From Ahaetulla prasina (Eukaryota; Chordata; Lepidosauria; Squamata; Colubridae), in assembly GCF_028640845.1 (NCBI RefSeq), contig NC_080540.1:215371300-215435299 (forward strand): a stretch of 64,000 nucleotides of DNA, given 5' to 3'. Made by a program: the position numbers and the translations under genes. Positions 39,601 through 54,600 of the stretch are shown piece by piece. The notes under the pieces are model-generated. The model was not told the origin of the DNA and ran no database searches. It saw nothing but the letters and a program-made list of their open reading frames with translations. Position 1 is the first letter of the stretch; the number at the start of each line of letters is the position of its first letter.

Positions 39601-42600
39601 CCGTTTATCGGTGGTTCTCTCCTCTATCTCTCCGACCGGTGATGACGGTGTTGACAGGGGGCAGAGGTCGGCCCGAGGCGCCTCACTTGTGGGGTGCCGC
39701 GGCTCCGTTCTCAGCAACCGAGGGTCTTCCAAAGCTCAAAGACCTCTCCCTCGGTTGCCGACATGCTGTTCACCTGGAGCCAGCGATCCAAGCAGCCCGG
39801 CGGTCGGCAGAAGCAACGCCTCGGCCAGGGAATGCCCCCGCTTGCCATCTTCACGAGATCAAGTCGCCGCCATTTCGCGCATGCTCAGAAGAAAGAAAAA
39901 ACTATCTTCACATGCAGAGATATACACCACTAATTAATATCTGGATTCATTTTCTTATTTCACATCTATTTCTGAGCCTTCTTAATCATTCTTGATTGAA
40001 GAACATATGTATTATTCAAATTATAATTGCCAATGTGTGAAAATTACAGGCTAATAAAACCAGCTGTCAAAATTATTTTCTGGTGCGATTCTGAAACTAA
40101 GGAAGTTGAAGTATTATCAAAGTTATAACCTTTAAAGTACCATATAGTAACTTTCTAATAGATTATCAAATGGGAAAATTCAGTTGATACATACCGGTAC
40201 ATATAAAATTGTGGGCGTCATTAAACTGAGGATAACAAATATTTAGAAAGTTACACAGAAATTCTGTTGGTTAGTATAATACTGTGGTTTAACATTTTAA
40301 ATCGAATAGTAGGAGCCCACTTAAAAGTTCCCACATTGTAAATAGTTTGCTTAACTTTTATTTATTGAATAAAACACAACCGCATGGTTTTGCAAGTCCC
40401 AATAGCTAAATTCACTCATTATGCTATGTAATATGTGAATCAGGCCATATGGTTTACTGCAGTACGTTACATGACAGAGGAAGCAAACAGTGATAATTTT
40501 CCTTCAAGAAACAATTATCCTTTCCAGTATTTTTTGTTAAAATTTACTAAAAGAGTCACTGAGAGTTGAACATAATAATAGGATTAATAATTAAATACTA
40601 TCTACTTAACCCAGGTTCTTGAGAATGACTTGATAGATAAATAAAAATGCTAAATCCATTCAAAATACCTTGCTTGACTGTATGACAAATTATAATAATA
40701 CAACAGAGTAGAAGAGAAAGAACTGGAGAAAATCAACAAAATATAAAGACCTTCAAACAACAATGGAATGACTGTGGCAAAAGAAAGCAGGAATACATAC
40801 CAATAGTAATAGCTGCTTTGAGTGCAATCCCTAAACATCTGGAGCCCCATGAACACCAATGGCATTTACAAAATCAACTTCAGTCAATGGCAAAAGGCAG
40901 CTTTACTTGGAACAGCTTACATCTTGGGGCAATACTTTAACACCATCCAACAACAATATCCACCTTTTTAATCCACCTATCCACAAGCAATCAGGTGTTT
41001 AAACTGGATTTCACTTTTTAATCTACCTATCTAGTTCTTCCCATGGACTAGATAGTGTCCTGAAGATAACAAACAATGGAAATCAGTTTCCCCTGCACCT
41101 GGATGAAACTGTCTATCTAGACCCGTTCCAGTCCGGTTTCCGGCCCGGCTACAGCACGGAGACAGCTTTGGTCGCGTTGGTGGATGGAGGCCAGGGATAG
41201 GGTTGTTCCTCTGTCCTGGTCCTATTAGACCTCTCAGCGGCTTTGATACCATCGACCATGGTATCCTGCTGCGCGGTTGGAGGGATTGGGAGTGGGAGGC
41301 ACCGTTTATCGGTGGTTCTCTCCTCTATCTCTCCGACCGGTGATGACGGTGTTGACAGGGGGCAGAGGTCGGCCCGAGGCGCCTCACTTGTGGGGTGCCG
41401 CGGGGTCTCTCGCCTTCTGTTCAACATCTATATGAAGCCGCTGGGTGAGATCATCAGTGGCTTCGGTGTGAGGTACCAGCTGTACGCTGATGACACCCAG
41501 TGTACTTTTCCACGGGCCACCCCAATGAAGCTATCAAGTGCTGTCCCGGTGTTTGGAAGCCGTGGGTCTGGATGGGGAGAAACAGGCTCAAGCTCAATCC
41601 TCCAAGACTAAGTGGCTGTGGATGCCGGCATCCCGGTACAGTCAGCTGAATCCTCGGCTGACTGTTGAAGTCACTGGCCCGATGGAGAGTGCGCAATCTG
41701 GGCGTTCTCCTGGATGAGCGGCTGTCTTTTGAAGACCATTTGACGGCCGTCTCCAGGAGAGCTTTCCACCAGGTTTGCCTGGTGCGCCAGTTGCGCCTTT
41801 CTAGACCGGGATGCCTTATGCACGGTCACTCACGCCCGTGACGCCTCGCCTGGATTACTGCAATGCTCTCTACATGGGGCTCCCTTGAGGGGCATCCGGA
41901 GGCTTCAGTTGGTCCAGAATGCGGCTGCAGCGGGTGATAGAGGAGCCCTCAGGGCTCCCGTGTTACACCTATCCCGCGCAGACTGCACTGGCTACCTGTG
42001 GCCTTCCGGTGCGCTTCAAGGTGTTGGTGACAATCTTTAAAGCGCCCATGGCATAGGGCCGGGCTATTTACGGGACCGCCTACTGCTACCAAATACCTCT
42101 CACCGACCGTGCGCTCTCACAGAGAGGGACTCCTCAGGGTGCCGTCAGCTAGGCAGTGCCGTCTGGCGACACCAGGAAGGGCCTTCTCTGTGGGGGCTCC
42201 CACCTCTGGAACGAACTCCTCCAGGACTTCGTCAACTTCCGGACCTCCGAACCTTTCGTCATGAGCTTAAAACGCACTTATTCATCTGCGCTGGACTGGA
42301 TTAGATTTTAAAGTTATTGGTTTTAAGGGTTTTTTTATTATTTATATTGTTTTTTAAATTCGGCAATAGAATAAGTTTTTTAATTGTTGTTTTTAATTTG
42401 TATTTATATGTATTTTAACTGCCTGTGAACCGCCCTGAGTCCTTAGGGAGATAGGGCGGTATATAAATTTGAAAAATAAAATAAATAAATAAATAAATAA
42501 TAAAACCAGCTGTCAAAATTATTTTCTGGTGCGATTCTGAAACTAAGGAAGTTGAAGTATTATCAAAGTTATAACCTTTAAAGTACCATATAGTAACTTT

Positions 42601-45600
42601 CTAATAGATTATCAAATGGGAAAATTCAGTTGATACATACATATAAAATTGTGGGCGTCATTAAACTGAGGATAACAAATATTTAGAAAGTTACACAGAA
42701 ATTCTGTTGGTTAGTATAATACTGTGGTTTAACATTTTAAATCAAATAGTAGGAGCCCACTTAAAAGTTCCCACATTGTAAATAGTTTGCTTAACTTTTA
42801 TTTATTGAATAAAACACAACCGCATGGTTTTGCAAGTCCCAATAGCTAAATTCACTCATTATGCTATGTAATATGTGAATCAGGCCATATGGTTTACTGC
42901 AGTACGTTACATGACAGAGGAAGCAAACAGTGATAATTTTCCTTCAAGAAACAATTATCTTTTCCAGTATTTTTTGTTAAAATTTACTAAAAGAGTCACT
43001 GAGAGTTGAACATAATAATAGGATTAATAATTAAATACTATCTACTTAACCCAGGTTCTTGAGAATGACTTGATAGATAAATAAAAATGCTAAATCCATT
43101 CAAAATACCTTGCTTGACTGTATGACAAATTATAATAATACAACAGAGTAGAAGAGAAAGAACTGGAGAAAATCAACAAAATATAAAGACCTTCAAACAA
43201 CAATGGAATGACTGTGGCAAAAGAAAGCAGGAATACATACCAATAGTAATAGGTGCTTTGAGTGCAATCCCTAAACATCTGGAGCCCCATGAACACCAAT
43301 GGCATTTACAAAATCAACTTCAGTCAATGGCAAAAGGCAGCTTTACTTGGAACAGCTTACATCTTGGGGCAATACTTTAACACCATCCAACAACAATATC
43401 CACCTTTTTAATCCACCTATCCACAAGCAATCAGGTGTTTAAACTGGATTTCACTTTTTTTAATCTACCTATCTAGTTCTTCCCATGGACTAGATAGTGT
43501 CCTGAAGATAACAAACAGCTAAAATAATACTAGAGAGGGATTTTGACTTTATTTTTAATTTTATGTAAGACACTTATTTATGAATTATCGCATTTCAACT
43601 TATAATGGATAACGCAACTTATCCATTATGTAATGAATTTGAGAATAGGAAAATACATACTGCTTCCAGAGCTTGTTCTTTCATATTTACAGCATCCATT
43701 TCTTGTTGTAAAGAAGACAATTCCTAGGAGAGGAAGTAAGTTTTCATACAATAAAAAAACTGTTAAAGAAATTTAGTGCTTTGAAAGAAACTGAAAATTA
43801 AGGCTTCACGAGCAGCCCAGCTATGGCCATATTCTACATAAATGTACATTCGTATTCAGATTCAACCTCAAGGCATCCAATCTTATACTTGATAAATATA
43901 TCACCCATTTCTTTGAAGAATTTAATCACTGGACTAAATCCATCATCAACATGATCATCATCATACTTAAGTCCTCAGTTTGGACTTGAATTATTTAAGT
44001 TTCCACCAATCTTAGACTGTGACTCTAAATGTAGATCTCTCACACATAATAATTCCACGAATAATTGGAATAATTTTCTCTGCATTTGTAGATAACAAAC
44101 AATGGAAATCAGTTTCCCTTTGAAACAGATGAACTCAAAACTCTACAGATTAGAAAAAAATATTTTGGCAAAAATTGTAATTAAGAAAAATATATTTGAA
44201 TAGTTTTGATTGTATAAGATAAGGTCACTACTTTGTTTATGAATCGTGTTTGTGTGGAGGGGGGAAATAAAAAATCAGTAAAAAACTTGTATATAAAAAA
44301 AACTCTACAGATTTCAGGATTTTTATGTTATAGTCAAAATTAATTTATTCGGTTCCTACACAGCTAAAATGAGATTCTTATAGAAACAAATATAAAAACG
44401 TAAGAAATAATAGCTGTAACTAAGTCAAGCAAAGTTAGATTATAGTCATGCTTCAAAATGTGACATGATTGTAAATGTTCTGATGTTAAGGAAATATGTT
44501 TTCTCCTTTAAACCTTAGATTCATTTATATTGTTCTGAACAATTTTTTTTCTTGAATGGGATCAATCAAATCTTTCAGTACTACATGGAACTTTTCTACA
44601 AAGAAAAACATCACACTAAACAATCATGCATGCTTAATGTGCACATTAGTCTTGCAATGGCTGGTTCCTCCAGTGTGAGAGACAGCTAGCAAGCCACACA
44701 TCTATGGTTTCTTTAAAATTAAGAAATCATGCGTCTGGCAAGAAACTGGAGAACTAAAGGTATAAGAAAGAAAAAGAGGTTGGTAGATTCTGTAACATGA
44801 TTTCTGATGGTAAAGAGTTAATCACATCCACTCATCTTTTAAAACAGGGGTCACCAACCTTTCAGACCTCAGGGACCACTAAATTCATAATTTTAAATCC
44901 TGAGGACCCTTAATATAATTTTTTTAAAAACATAAATAGTATTTAGTGAAATATAAAAAATGCAAATATTTTTTCTGCGGACCACCAACATTTTCTCGTG
45001 GACCACCAGTGGTCCACGGACCACTGATTGGTGACCACTGCTTTAAAAGATTAAAATCTTAGATTTGGCTGAAAGATATTTTCCTTAATATGTTGATTGA
45101 AGCTTCTGGATTTTTTTTTTAAATTTCCTTGGTCTGAAACTATTCTGGCACACATCAAACTGTAAATTAGGAAAATATCAAAGACTACCTGCAAGAGCTT
45201 TTCATTTGCCATTTTCATTTCTATGTACTTGGTTTGATCTTCTTCCGACATATTTTTTATTATATTTTCTGCCGCTTGTTTTTCCTGCTGGATGTCATCT
45301 TCCACAGCTTGAATTAGTTTTTCTTTGCTGCATCACAAAAAATAAATATTTTGTAAACCCGATTCACTTTTTTTTTGCATTCTAATTATTTTAAAATTTA
45401 GAACAACAATAAATTTTACACTAAAGAGAGTGAAAGAAAAAACAAAGCAATAAGAACAAATGTAAAGTTTTCCTTGACTTCTAATGACTTCATGAATATA
45501 TTCATACAGTTTTCTAAGGAACATAAAGAAATGCCATTGTTAACTACGGGGATTTTTTGGTTTCAAACTGTTATTTTTTTTTAAAAAAAATTAAAACAAT

Positions 45601-48600
45601 ATTATACCTATTTTTAGCTAATATTTCATATTTTGTCCTTCGTACCACAAAAAATGGCAGGAAATTAAAATTAAACAATGTGCTTGGAGGGTTCTCTTGA
45701 AACCACAAAAAAAGGGTCATGAAGGCCACAATTTGCTTACACTAACTAAAACACTGAAACTGCTGAGGGGGATTGGGAAGAGGACCTGACTATTAAAGAA
45801 AGTATGACAGAAACAGCATTTCCTCACACTTTTCAGACCCTTATTATGAAGCTCAGATAGTATTTGTTAGCTCTTTTTTCCTGACCTTTGATCTAAAATC
45901 AAGTATATGCCTGCTTCCTTTTAAAAACAAAATTTATAGACAGGCTATGCTGTATGCCTGGACTGATTTTTTTTTACTGCTAGTGGCAATCACCATCCCC
46001 ATTAAAAAATGAAGAAGTCTACCTTTCTAACCTTAGCTCTTTGTATCCAATACAAACGTGTTTTATTGCAAACTCTAGATTACTCCACCCTCACCTTGCA
46101 ATTTAATGTCATAAAACTGCACAGATCTTATTCAAAAGTTGTTTTGATTGGTTGCAAGTCTCTAACTCATAGATGAACACATAGTCAATCTTTTGCTAAA
46201 GGTGTCCTGCACTTTATTTTAAACTTCCTCCCTGCTAATTGGGTACAAAGGTTGCAGCCAAGTGCAGAAATATTGCAAGTTTCCTCTCGTCTTTTTCAAT
46301 CACAGGAAAATACCAGTATGCAAGTATGATATTCTGAAGAAAAATTAAGAAGGTATGATATATACAAATAAATCATGGTACAATTGTGTGCTACTAAAGT
46401 TTGCTTTGTAATCCAAGAGGGTAGAATGTACTGTCTGGTTCTGATTTTTTATGAAATTCAGAAAAGATACTGAACGATTTATGTTTTGTGAGAAGTCGTA
46501 TTTAACTCTACTGTTACCTTGAAGCTGTACTTTGTTTTTAAACCACCTAAAACGTAACAAAGATTGCTTTGGCAATAAATAGGAAACCTTGAGAAATAGC
46601 ATATACTTGATTTTTTTTTTATAAAAAAAATATGGCTGAAGATAAGATTGAGAGATGCTTTCACCACGAAACTTTACGCAACCTTGGTTTTGTTTCTCAG
46701 GCTACTGCACTGTATAAAATAAACATCTTATTAACTGTATTTTTTATCAATCCTTGAGAGATTTATGCAGTTTTCTTTATAAAGAATGGTCACATAAATT
46801 GCATCACGACAATGAGAGATGACTCTCTGCTTTGTGCTGCCCTTTAAAGTGGAACCATTTTAGAGCTCAGTTGGGAGCAAGGAGCAATGCTCTTAAATTA
46901 CTGAAGTTGCATTTGGAGAACATTTGTTATTTTTGTACTTTATAAAAATCTACAACAATATTAATTAGCTGAAGCAATGCATTTTTATGAAGTGTTGTAC
47001 TTTTAGCAAGCAGACTTGGCATGTAACCTCTGAATTCTTAAAAATAATAATTGCTGTTTGGTTTGCCAGCTAGAGATGCTTTAGAGACAAAATCATATCT
47101 GCTTTGAAACATAGAGGGAGCACATTTCACAGGCTTTCTCCTACCTAGTCACATTTTCTATAAGAAAAAAACACTTTGAAATTGGGAAGATGACTTAGAA
47201 AGTTCTACAATATTGAGACATAAAGGCCAGGATTCTGCCTCCTATATATGCATTCTGCATCGGGTTGATTTGTCAATCACCTTTGCAAAAATTTCCATGT
47301 ATCATTATTCCAAACAAAAAGCAGAATTTGGGAATATGGGAGTATGAAAGATTACTGTGTGCATCTCTCCGTGTAGGTATTTGGGTATGTGCGTGTTTTT
47401 GCCTACATCATGCACAGTAAACAATATTTCATAAAGTCAGAATAAAAGTTTCTTCCATACATAGGTCATCAGATGGTTGAATGGATGATTTAAGGATGAA
47501 AACAATATTACTTCAATTTTAATGTTTTAATTCAACTCCAAGAATTCTATTCATTTATTTTGCTCTGCAATTGACTTTCATACATGTTATTGGCACAAAT
47601 CATGACCCAAAGAATAAATAGTAGCTCCTTAGTTTCCTATGTTAAATCTTCAGTTCTTGTTACTATTTGAATTATATCAAAAATTAACAGGTTTTGAACA
47701 TGAAGCTTGTTTGGCTGCTAATATTGGTTGCAGTTCTCTTTCTTCATCCTGTCAGTACTGAATGCAGTGATACTGCTCAAACCGTAAGTTATCATTTTTT
47801 TAGCCACTTGTTAAAGAAACTGTTAGCTCCCAATTTCTTAATTAGATGAGATTTAGATCCAGTAGAGCTTTTTTTATGATGCCATGCAGATTTTTTAAAA
47901 AAATATGTTTTAGAACATATATAAATTTGTGATCTTCATAAAATATAATGATCACATATTTCTATTAATACTATCAGTCATTCCATCACTCATGAACATA
48001 TATATGCCCAGAGCATGTTACACAATCCATACCAAAAATAAGGAACGTTTAAGCCTTCAGGATGTTAAAACTAAAACCCCATTAGAGAATATTTATTCTG
48101 TATGACATTAGAGATTCAATATAGCACTAAACATTTTGTAATATTCAGATTCAATTCCTTCAAGTATCATATTCTGCTGCATATATAGTGTCCGTTACAA
48201 ATCACAATATATAATAAACAGATCTGGGTCATGATGTATTTATTGTACCACATTTGACCTTTGTGAGGTCAAATGAGCCCAAAAAGTGAAGAAGCATTTG
48301 TGTAGTTTATGTAATTTGCAATAGTTGCATCATGATGTCTGATGCAAATAATTAACTATTTAAAATGGTCACATTGGCATGTTGGTATGATGCATATGTC
48401 AGCACATGGTGTCCCTTGCATCCTTTGGCAGCTCTAGAGTTTTTTAGAATGAAACAGCTCCTTATACCAAAAGATAATTTTCAGTTTGGGTTACATGGAA
48501 ATGTCACATGCATTATGCTTCATACTCCATTACAGAAAGCTTTCTAAAGACTTGGAGTATGGAAATTTTAAAGTATCCGGAATGAACATTCATGATCAAC

Positions 48601-51600
48601 TTCTTTCTTGTATACAGTATACTTGGAATGAAAATATTCCTAACTAGAAGCAGCATGTAGATGTCATTGCTTTGTTTCTGATTTGGGTAGTGTTTATTTT
48701 GCTGTTCTCTATTGCTACTTTTCTAATCTTATGGGATTTTGTTGACACATGGTTCTTTATTTTATTATCTAAACTATGTGAATTTCTGTTTGAGCTGACA
48801 GTTACTTTTTAAACAACAAATATTATAAAGATTTGTAAAAGATTTTTGTAAATAATTTGTTATGATATTTCCGTAACTGTTTTTTCTCTCTATTTAACAG
48901 GTAAACTGTCAGGAAGTGGCAAAAATCCATTCTTCTGTTCCTTCTAACCTAAACAAAGACATTTCTGTGTTATATCTTAGTTGTAACCATATTACTTTAG
49001 ACAAGAATGACACAGTAATACTTTGCCAGTACAATAATCTCTTAGAACTGTATTTGAACAACAATTCTATTGTTGTTGTTTCTAATTTCAGCTTTGAAAA
49101 ACTTTTACAGTTAAAAATTCTTGATATCAGTAATAATTATATCAAAACAATTGAAAAAGCAGCATTTGCTGGTTTGAATGAATTGCAGATTCTGAATCTA
49201 CAAAATAACAAAATTACAAAATTAAATTCTGATGTATTTGCAAGGCTAAACAAGTTGAAAGTCCTAAACTTACAAAACAATTTTCTTAAAGATTTTGATG
49301 CTGAGGTAACATTTAATTCAATATGTATTAAATTAAATGGAAATGTGTGGACTTGTTCATGTGACCTTCTTAGTTTACAACATTGGCTGAATAGTTCTAC
49401 TTTGATAACGGGTAGGTCAATATATATTTAGTCTTGATTATTTTTCCATTTCTAAAAGTAATTTTAGAATTGCTTTCTGAAATTCCTAATTTGGGAGTCA
49501 AAAACTGTAAAAGAAAACTGTATATTGGAAACAGTCTAAGAGACTTGGCTTATATACAACATTAATGTGATTTCCAAACTGGATTGTGAAATTAGTTTGT
49601 ATAACTGAGTTTGTTTGTTTTTATCATGAACTAATTTATGCACAATGCTAGTATCCTTGAAAGTGAAACTAAATATTAGCAAGGTTCTTTATCTAATACT
49701 GCAGGACCTGATTTGGGCTCATTCCAATCATTTATGAAGCATTTAGGCATGGTTTAATACACTTGTTAATATCCCCATATGAAACTAAATATAGTCCTCA
49801 TATTTTAAAGTACTCAAAATAGCAATTTCAAAAGTTATCTGTTTAGCCAAGTGAGTTAGAAAAAAGGTTTGCAATGTGAACCAGAAATGTATTTAGAATA
49901 ATGTATTTCAGTAAAATAACTTTTTATACTACAACTAAGGCTATCTACCAGATCTGAGCTGGAAAAAAATCAAGGGGACCACTAGATGATAGCATACCGA
50001 GAACTTCAACTGCTGTCATCTAGTAGTTGTTCAGTTTTCCAACACAGATCTAATAATCCTACATTTAGGTATCTGCTTATAAGTGAGTCACTTTGGGTTC
50101 TAAAGAATATCCTTCTGGGAAAGCAATTAATGCAATTTAAACAGATAACTAATACAATAATATATGTCATTCAGTTTGATAATGATACAGTTAAAACAGT
50201 ATATTCATACATTTTTACTCAGAAATTGTTTTTCTTGGATGTCCAGTTTTTGGGATATACTGTACATTACTAGAATTCATTTTCCAGATGATTATTTAAT
50301 GAATTATTCCATTACTGAGGCCGACAGTGATGGAATATATCTTTGAATTAGCTATTTACTAAATTTGGTGCCAAGAAAATGGCATTTCACTACAAAATTC
50401 TTCTGATACATGCAAACCAGTTGTTAATGAGTAAGATCAGTAAACTTGGACAGCATTTCTTGAAGTTCTCAAATGAAGTTTGTTTTCTTTGCATTAATGC
50501 TAAATGTTTTCTGTCGATATGTTTAGCTGGTTAACTGTCCTAAAAGATTACTGGTTTTGTTTGTTTGTTCTGCTGGCTTTCTTTTGTTAGATTAAAATGA
50601 ATATAAATTAATTTAGGTTTATTATGTTACTTATTTATTTTGCTTCACTCTGTCAATCATATTGTGCTACTTCATTCATTTTTTAAATTTATAAACTAAA
50701 CAATATTTTTAATATAAAAAGTTTATCTTTGTACAAGAGTGCAGGCCAAACACTTTAATGCTGATACTGAATATATTTACAGAAAATGAGAACAATATTA
50801 CGTGCCCTATTCCAGTTACTCTGAAAGAATATCCTATCAAGGACACAAATACATTAAATTGTAAACAAATGAGAATATCTGGAACAACTATCTCACCTTT
50901 TACTTCTAAGACTACCACCTTTGGCACTACATATAATTATACAAATGGAACAGCATATTCAGGTACATTTCAGTTTAAATAAACAATTAAGTGTATATTG
51001 AGGTATATTGTTTCAGAAAAAATGTCAAAAATAATATAATTCATTTTGATTTTGAAGCATTGAATATTTTTAAACATAAACAATATCTGTAGGTCTGCTA
51101 TCTGGAGGGAAAAACAGAATGTGCATAGTCTTGAGTATTTACCAATATTCATTGAGGAAATCAACTTAGATTTGTTTAAACATTCCACTGACTGTTCTGC
51201 ATTCACACAAATTAAAACCTTATAACATATTGCTTTCCATTTAAAAATAACTTTTGTCGAAGTTGTTCTCAAATGCCTGCAATATTCTATCTGAAACGTG
51301 ACACATTCATAAAAATTTAGGAGTCCACTTGAATAAATGAAGCTCCAAGCCACCTAATTGAGACAAAGCAACTTCTACCAAACTAAAAGCTCATCATTCA
51401 GATAGATGGGCAAATGCATTCATGCATAATGCCGGGTTCAATTCTGTTTTATTTTTTATTTTATTTTTTTCTTGTTCTTGTAAAGGACTGGTTTTACGTC
51501 TTTTTTTCTGGTATATCTGGAATGGTCAACTACATAGTGTTTTCATAAAAGGCTGTTTTACTCTCAACCTTCCCTCTTCTCAACATAGCATTGAATATGA

Positions 51601-54600
51601 TGACTTAACCCATATAGATTTACAGAAGAAAACGTTGAAAAAGCTCTTCATAACTTGAAACCATCGCTATCTATTGGACCTGATGGACTATGCGCATACT
51701 TCTTAAAAAAACTTTCCACTAATATAGCAGAACCCCTAAGTATAATCTTTGACAAAGCTTTCACAACCAGTTCCCTTCCCAAACTTTGGTCACTAGCCAC
51801 AGTCATCCCTATCTTCAAAAAAGGAGACCCCAGCTTAGTTGAAAATTACAGACCGATCTCTCTGTGCTGCGTCAAATTCAAAGTCATGGAATCAATTATC
51901 AACCAATCCATTACCTCACACTTAGAAACTAACAACCTACTCTCCAAAAAACAATTTGGTTTCAGGAAAAAATTATCATGCAACTTACAACTTCTTCACT
52001 GTAAAAACATATGGACTACAAATCTCGATCAAGGCAAAACAATAGATGCAATCTACATAGACTTCTGCAAAGCTTTTGACTCAGTAGTACACGATAAACT
52101 TCTCCTAAAACTAAAATCCTATGGCATTTCAGGACCCTTTCACAAATGGATATCTGCATTTCTGTCCAACAGACAACAAGGTCAAAATTGGCAATGCTCT
52201 ATCAAATCCTGTTCCTGTCAAGAGTGGCGTTCCTCAAGGCAGTGTCCTTGGACCAACACTCTTCATACTATACATTAATGATCTTTGTGACCATATCGCA
52301 AGTAATTGTGTTCTCTTTGCTGACGATGTCAAACTATTTAACACCACAGACAATGCATCTATCATCCAAAAAGACGTTGATTATCTAACCACTTGGTCTA
52401 AAACTTGGCAACTCCAGATCTCAACCAGCAAATGCTCAGTCTTACATATTGGAAAAAAGAACCCAAACACTAAGTACATACTTGATGGACATTACCTTAC
52501 AGATGACCCCCACCCCGTTAAAGACCTTGGAGTTTTCATGTCAAATGATCTAAGTGTCAAAGCCCACTGTAACTACATAGCAAAAAAAGCTCTAAGAGTT
52601 GTAAACCTAATCCTGCGTAGCTTCTTTTCCAAAAACACTACACTACTAACCAGAGCATATAAAACATTTGCTAGACCAATTCTAGAATACAGCTCGCCTG
52701 TTTGGAACCCTACCATATCTGACATCAATACAATTGAGCGAGTCCAGAAATATTTTACAAGAAGAGTTCTCCATTCCTCTGAAAACAACAAAATACCTTA
52801 TCCCACCAGACTTGAAATCCTAGGCTTAGAAAACTTGGAACTCCGTCGCCTTCGACAAGACCTAAGCTTAACTCATAGAATCATCTATTGTAATGTCCTT
52901 CCTGTTAAAGACTACTTCAGCTTTAATTGCAACAATACAAGAGCAACCAACAGATTTAAACTTAATGTTAACCGCTTTAAACTAAATTGCAGAAAATATG
53001 ACTTCTGTAACAGAATCATCAGTGCTTGGAATACTTTACCTGTCTCTATGGTCTCTTCCCATAATCCTAAAAGCTTCAACCAAAAACTTTCTACTATTGA
53101 CCTCACCCCATTCCTAAGAGGACCATAAGAGGACCATAAGCGCACAAACGTGCCTACCGTTCCTGTCCTATTGTTTTTTTTCTTTTCTTTTCTTCTTCCT
53201 ATATATATATTGATGCTTATACCTCCTAATATTTACTCATATTATGTTTATATACTATATAATCCTTTTTATATGATGTTGTGACAAAAATATATAAATA
53301 AATAAAAAATAAATAAACTTGATTATTTCAGTCATGCTTTAAATTTTAAACCAGGAAATATATTGAAATAATTTTATGGGTACCACTTAACAGAAACAAT
53401 CTTTTCCCTAGCAGAACATGAACGTGATAAATTGCAAGGTGTATTGAGTATCTTTACATGCATATTGGCAAACTACAGTTAATCAGATAATCCAGATAGT
53501 TCAACAGTCCAATTATTTGTTATATGTCCATTTGAGCATAAAATTTTGGCTTTGGCTATCTGATATGGCAATAATTTCTTCTCATGAAAGTCAAATAGAT
53601 CCCAGTTGAAGTTGTATGATTGGCATTATACTCATATCAAAGGACGAACTAGGTGAGCTATTAGCTTTGAATAAATTAGATGACTTAGGCAGATACCAGA
53701 GATCCATGTAGAAAATCAAGATTATTCATCGATCTATTATTAATTCAGCTGAAATTCCATATGTGATATTTAAAAGTATCATACAAATTAACAAGTTTAA
53801 TAAATAAAATTACAATATAATACTCACTTAAAATTACTTTAAAAGTTTACAGTATTTATTATATCTTTTTTAAAAAATTCAATAGGTAGATAGCCCATAT
53901 TTCATACCTAAAGCCCATATTTCTCATAAGGAAGAAGACAATTTGCTTAATGAGATCAATAGACATTAATAAATGGCCTCTGGGAATCAAGCAATTTCTC
54001 AGAAAGTTTGTGTAGGAGTTATGGAGGATGACTACACATTATAAATATTTTATTTCAACCTGCAGGTATTCAGCGCGTTGGCAAAAGCTGGACTTTTTTG
54101 ATGGGTGTCCTAGCAGTTATCCTCAGCACTACAGCACTGATTCTTGCTGCTATCAAGTTTCCGATGTGGTACCGTTATTTAAAAAGCTATAATCACAGAC
54201 CTCTCCAAGAAAAAGAAGAATCTGAGCTGTTTGAAGAAACGTTCACACCTCAATTATGCATGCCCGCACAAGCATCAGAGACTAATGAAGAAGAGCCTAT
54301 AGTTGTTTTTGAACAATTCCGTCCATATGTTCCAGAAGATGATGGATTTATTGAAGACAAATATATTGATCCATAAATGTTTACCATATATATTATAGAC
54401 TGAAACTGTTATTAGCACAGAATTGTGCCCTTCATTGTCCTATACATAGGACATAAACACACACACTCTGTGTTGTTTGTCATTCATCAATTTCATATGA
54501 TCTAAACTTATTAAGAAAAATATTATAATTTTGATTTAGGAGATATTGATATGATGGATTTCTAATGCAATGAATTAAATTTCTGCTGTAATTTATGACA

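Noticed and set aside
40650..43305. Twin 71-codon frames (40650-40865 and 43090-43305) that looked like a duplicated gene
   Set aside because: They are the same intronic sequence copied within the 1-kb repeat. There is no protein signature.
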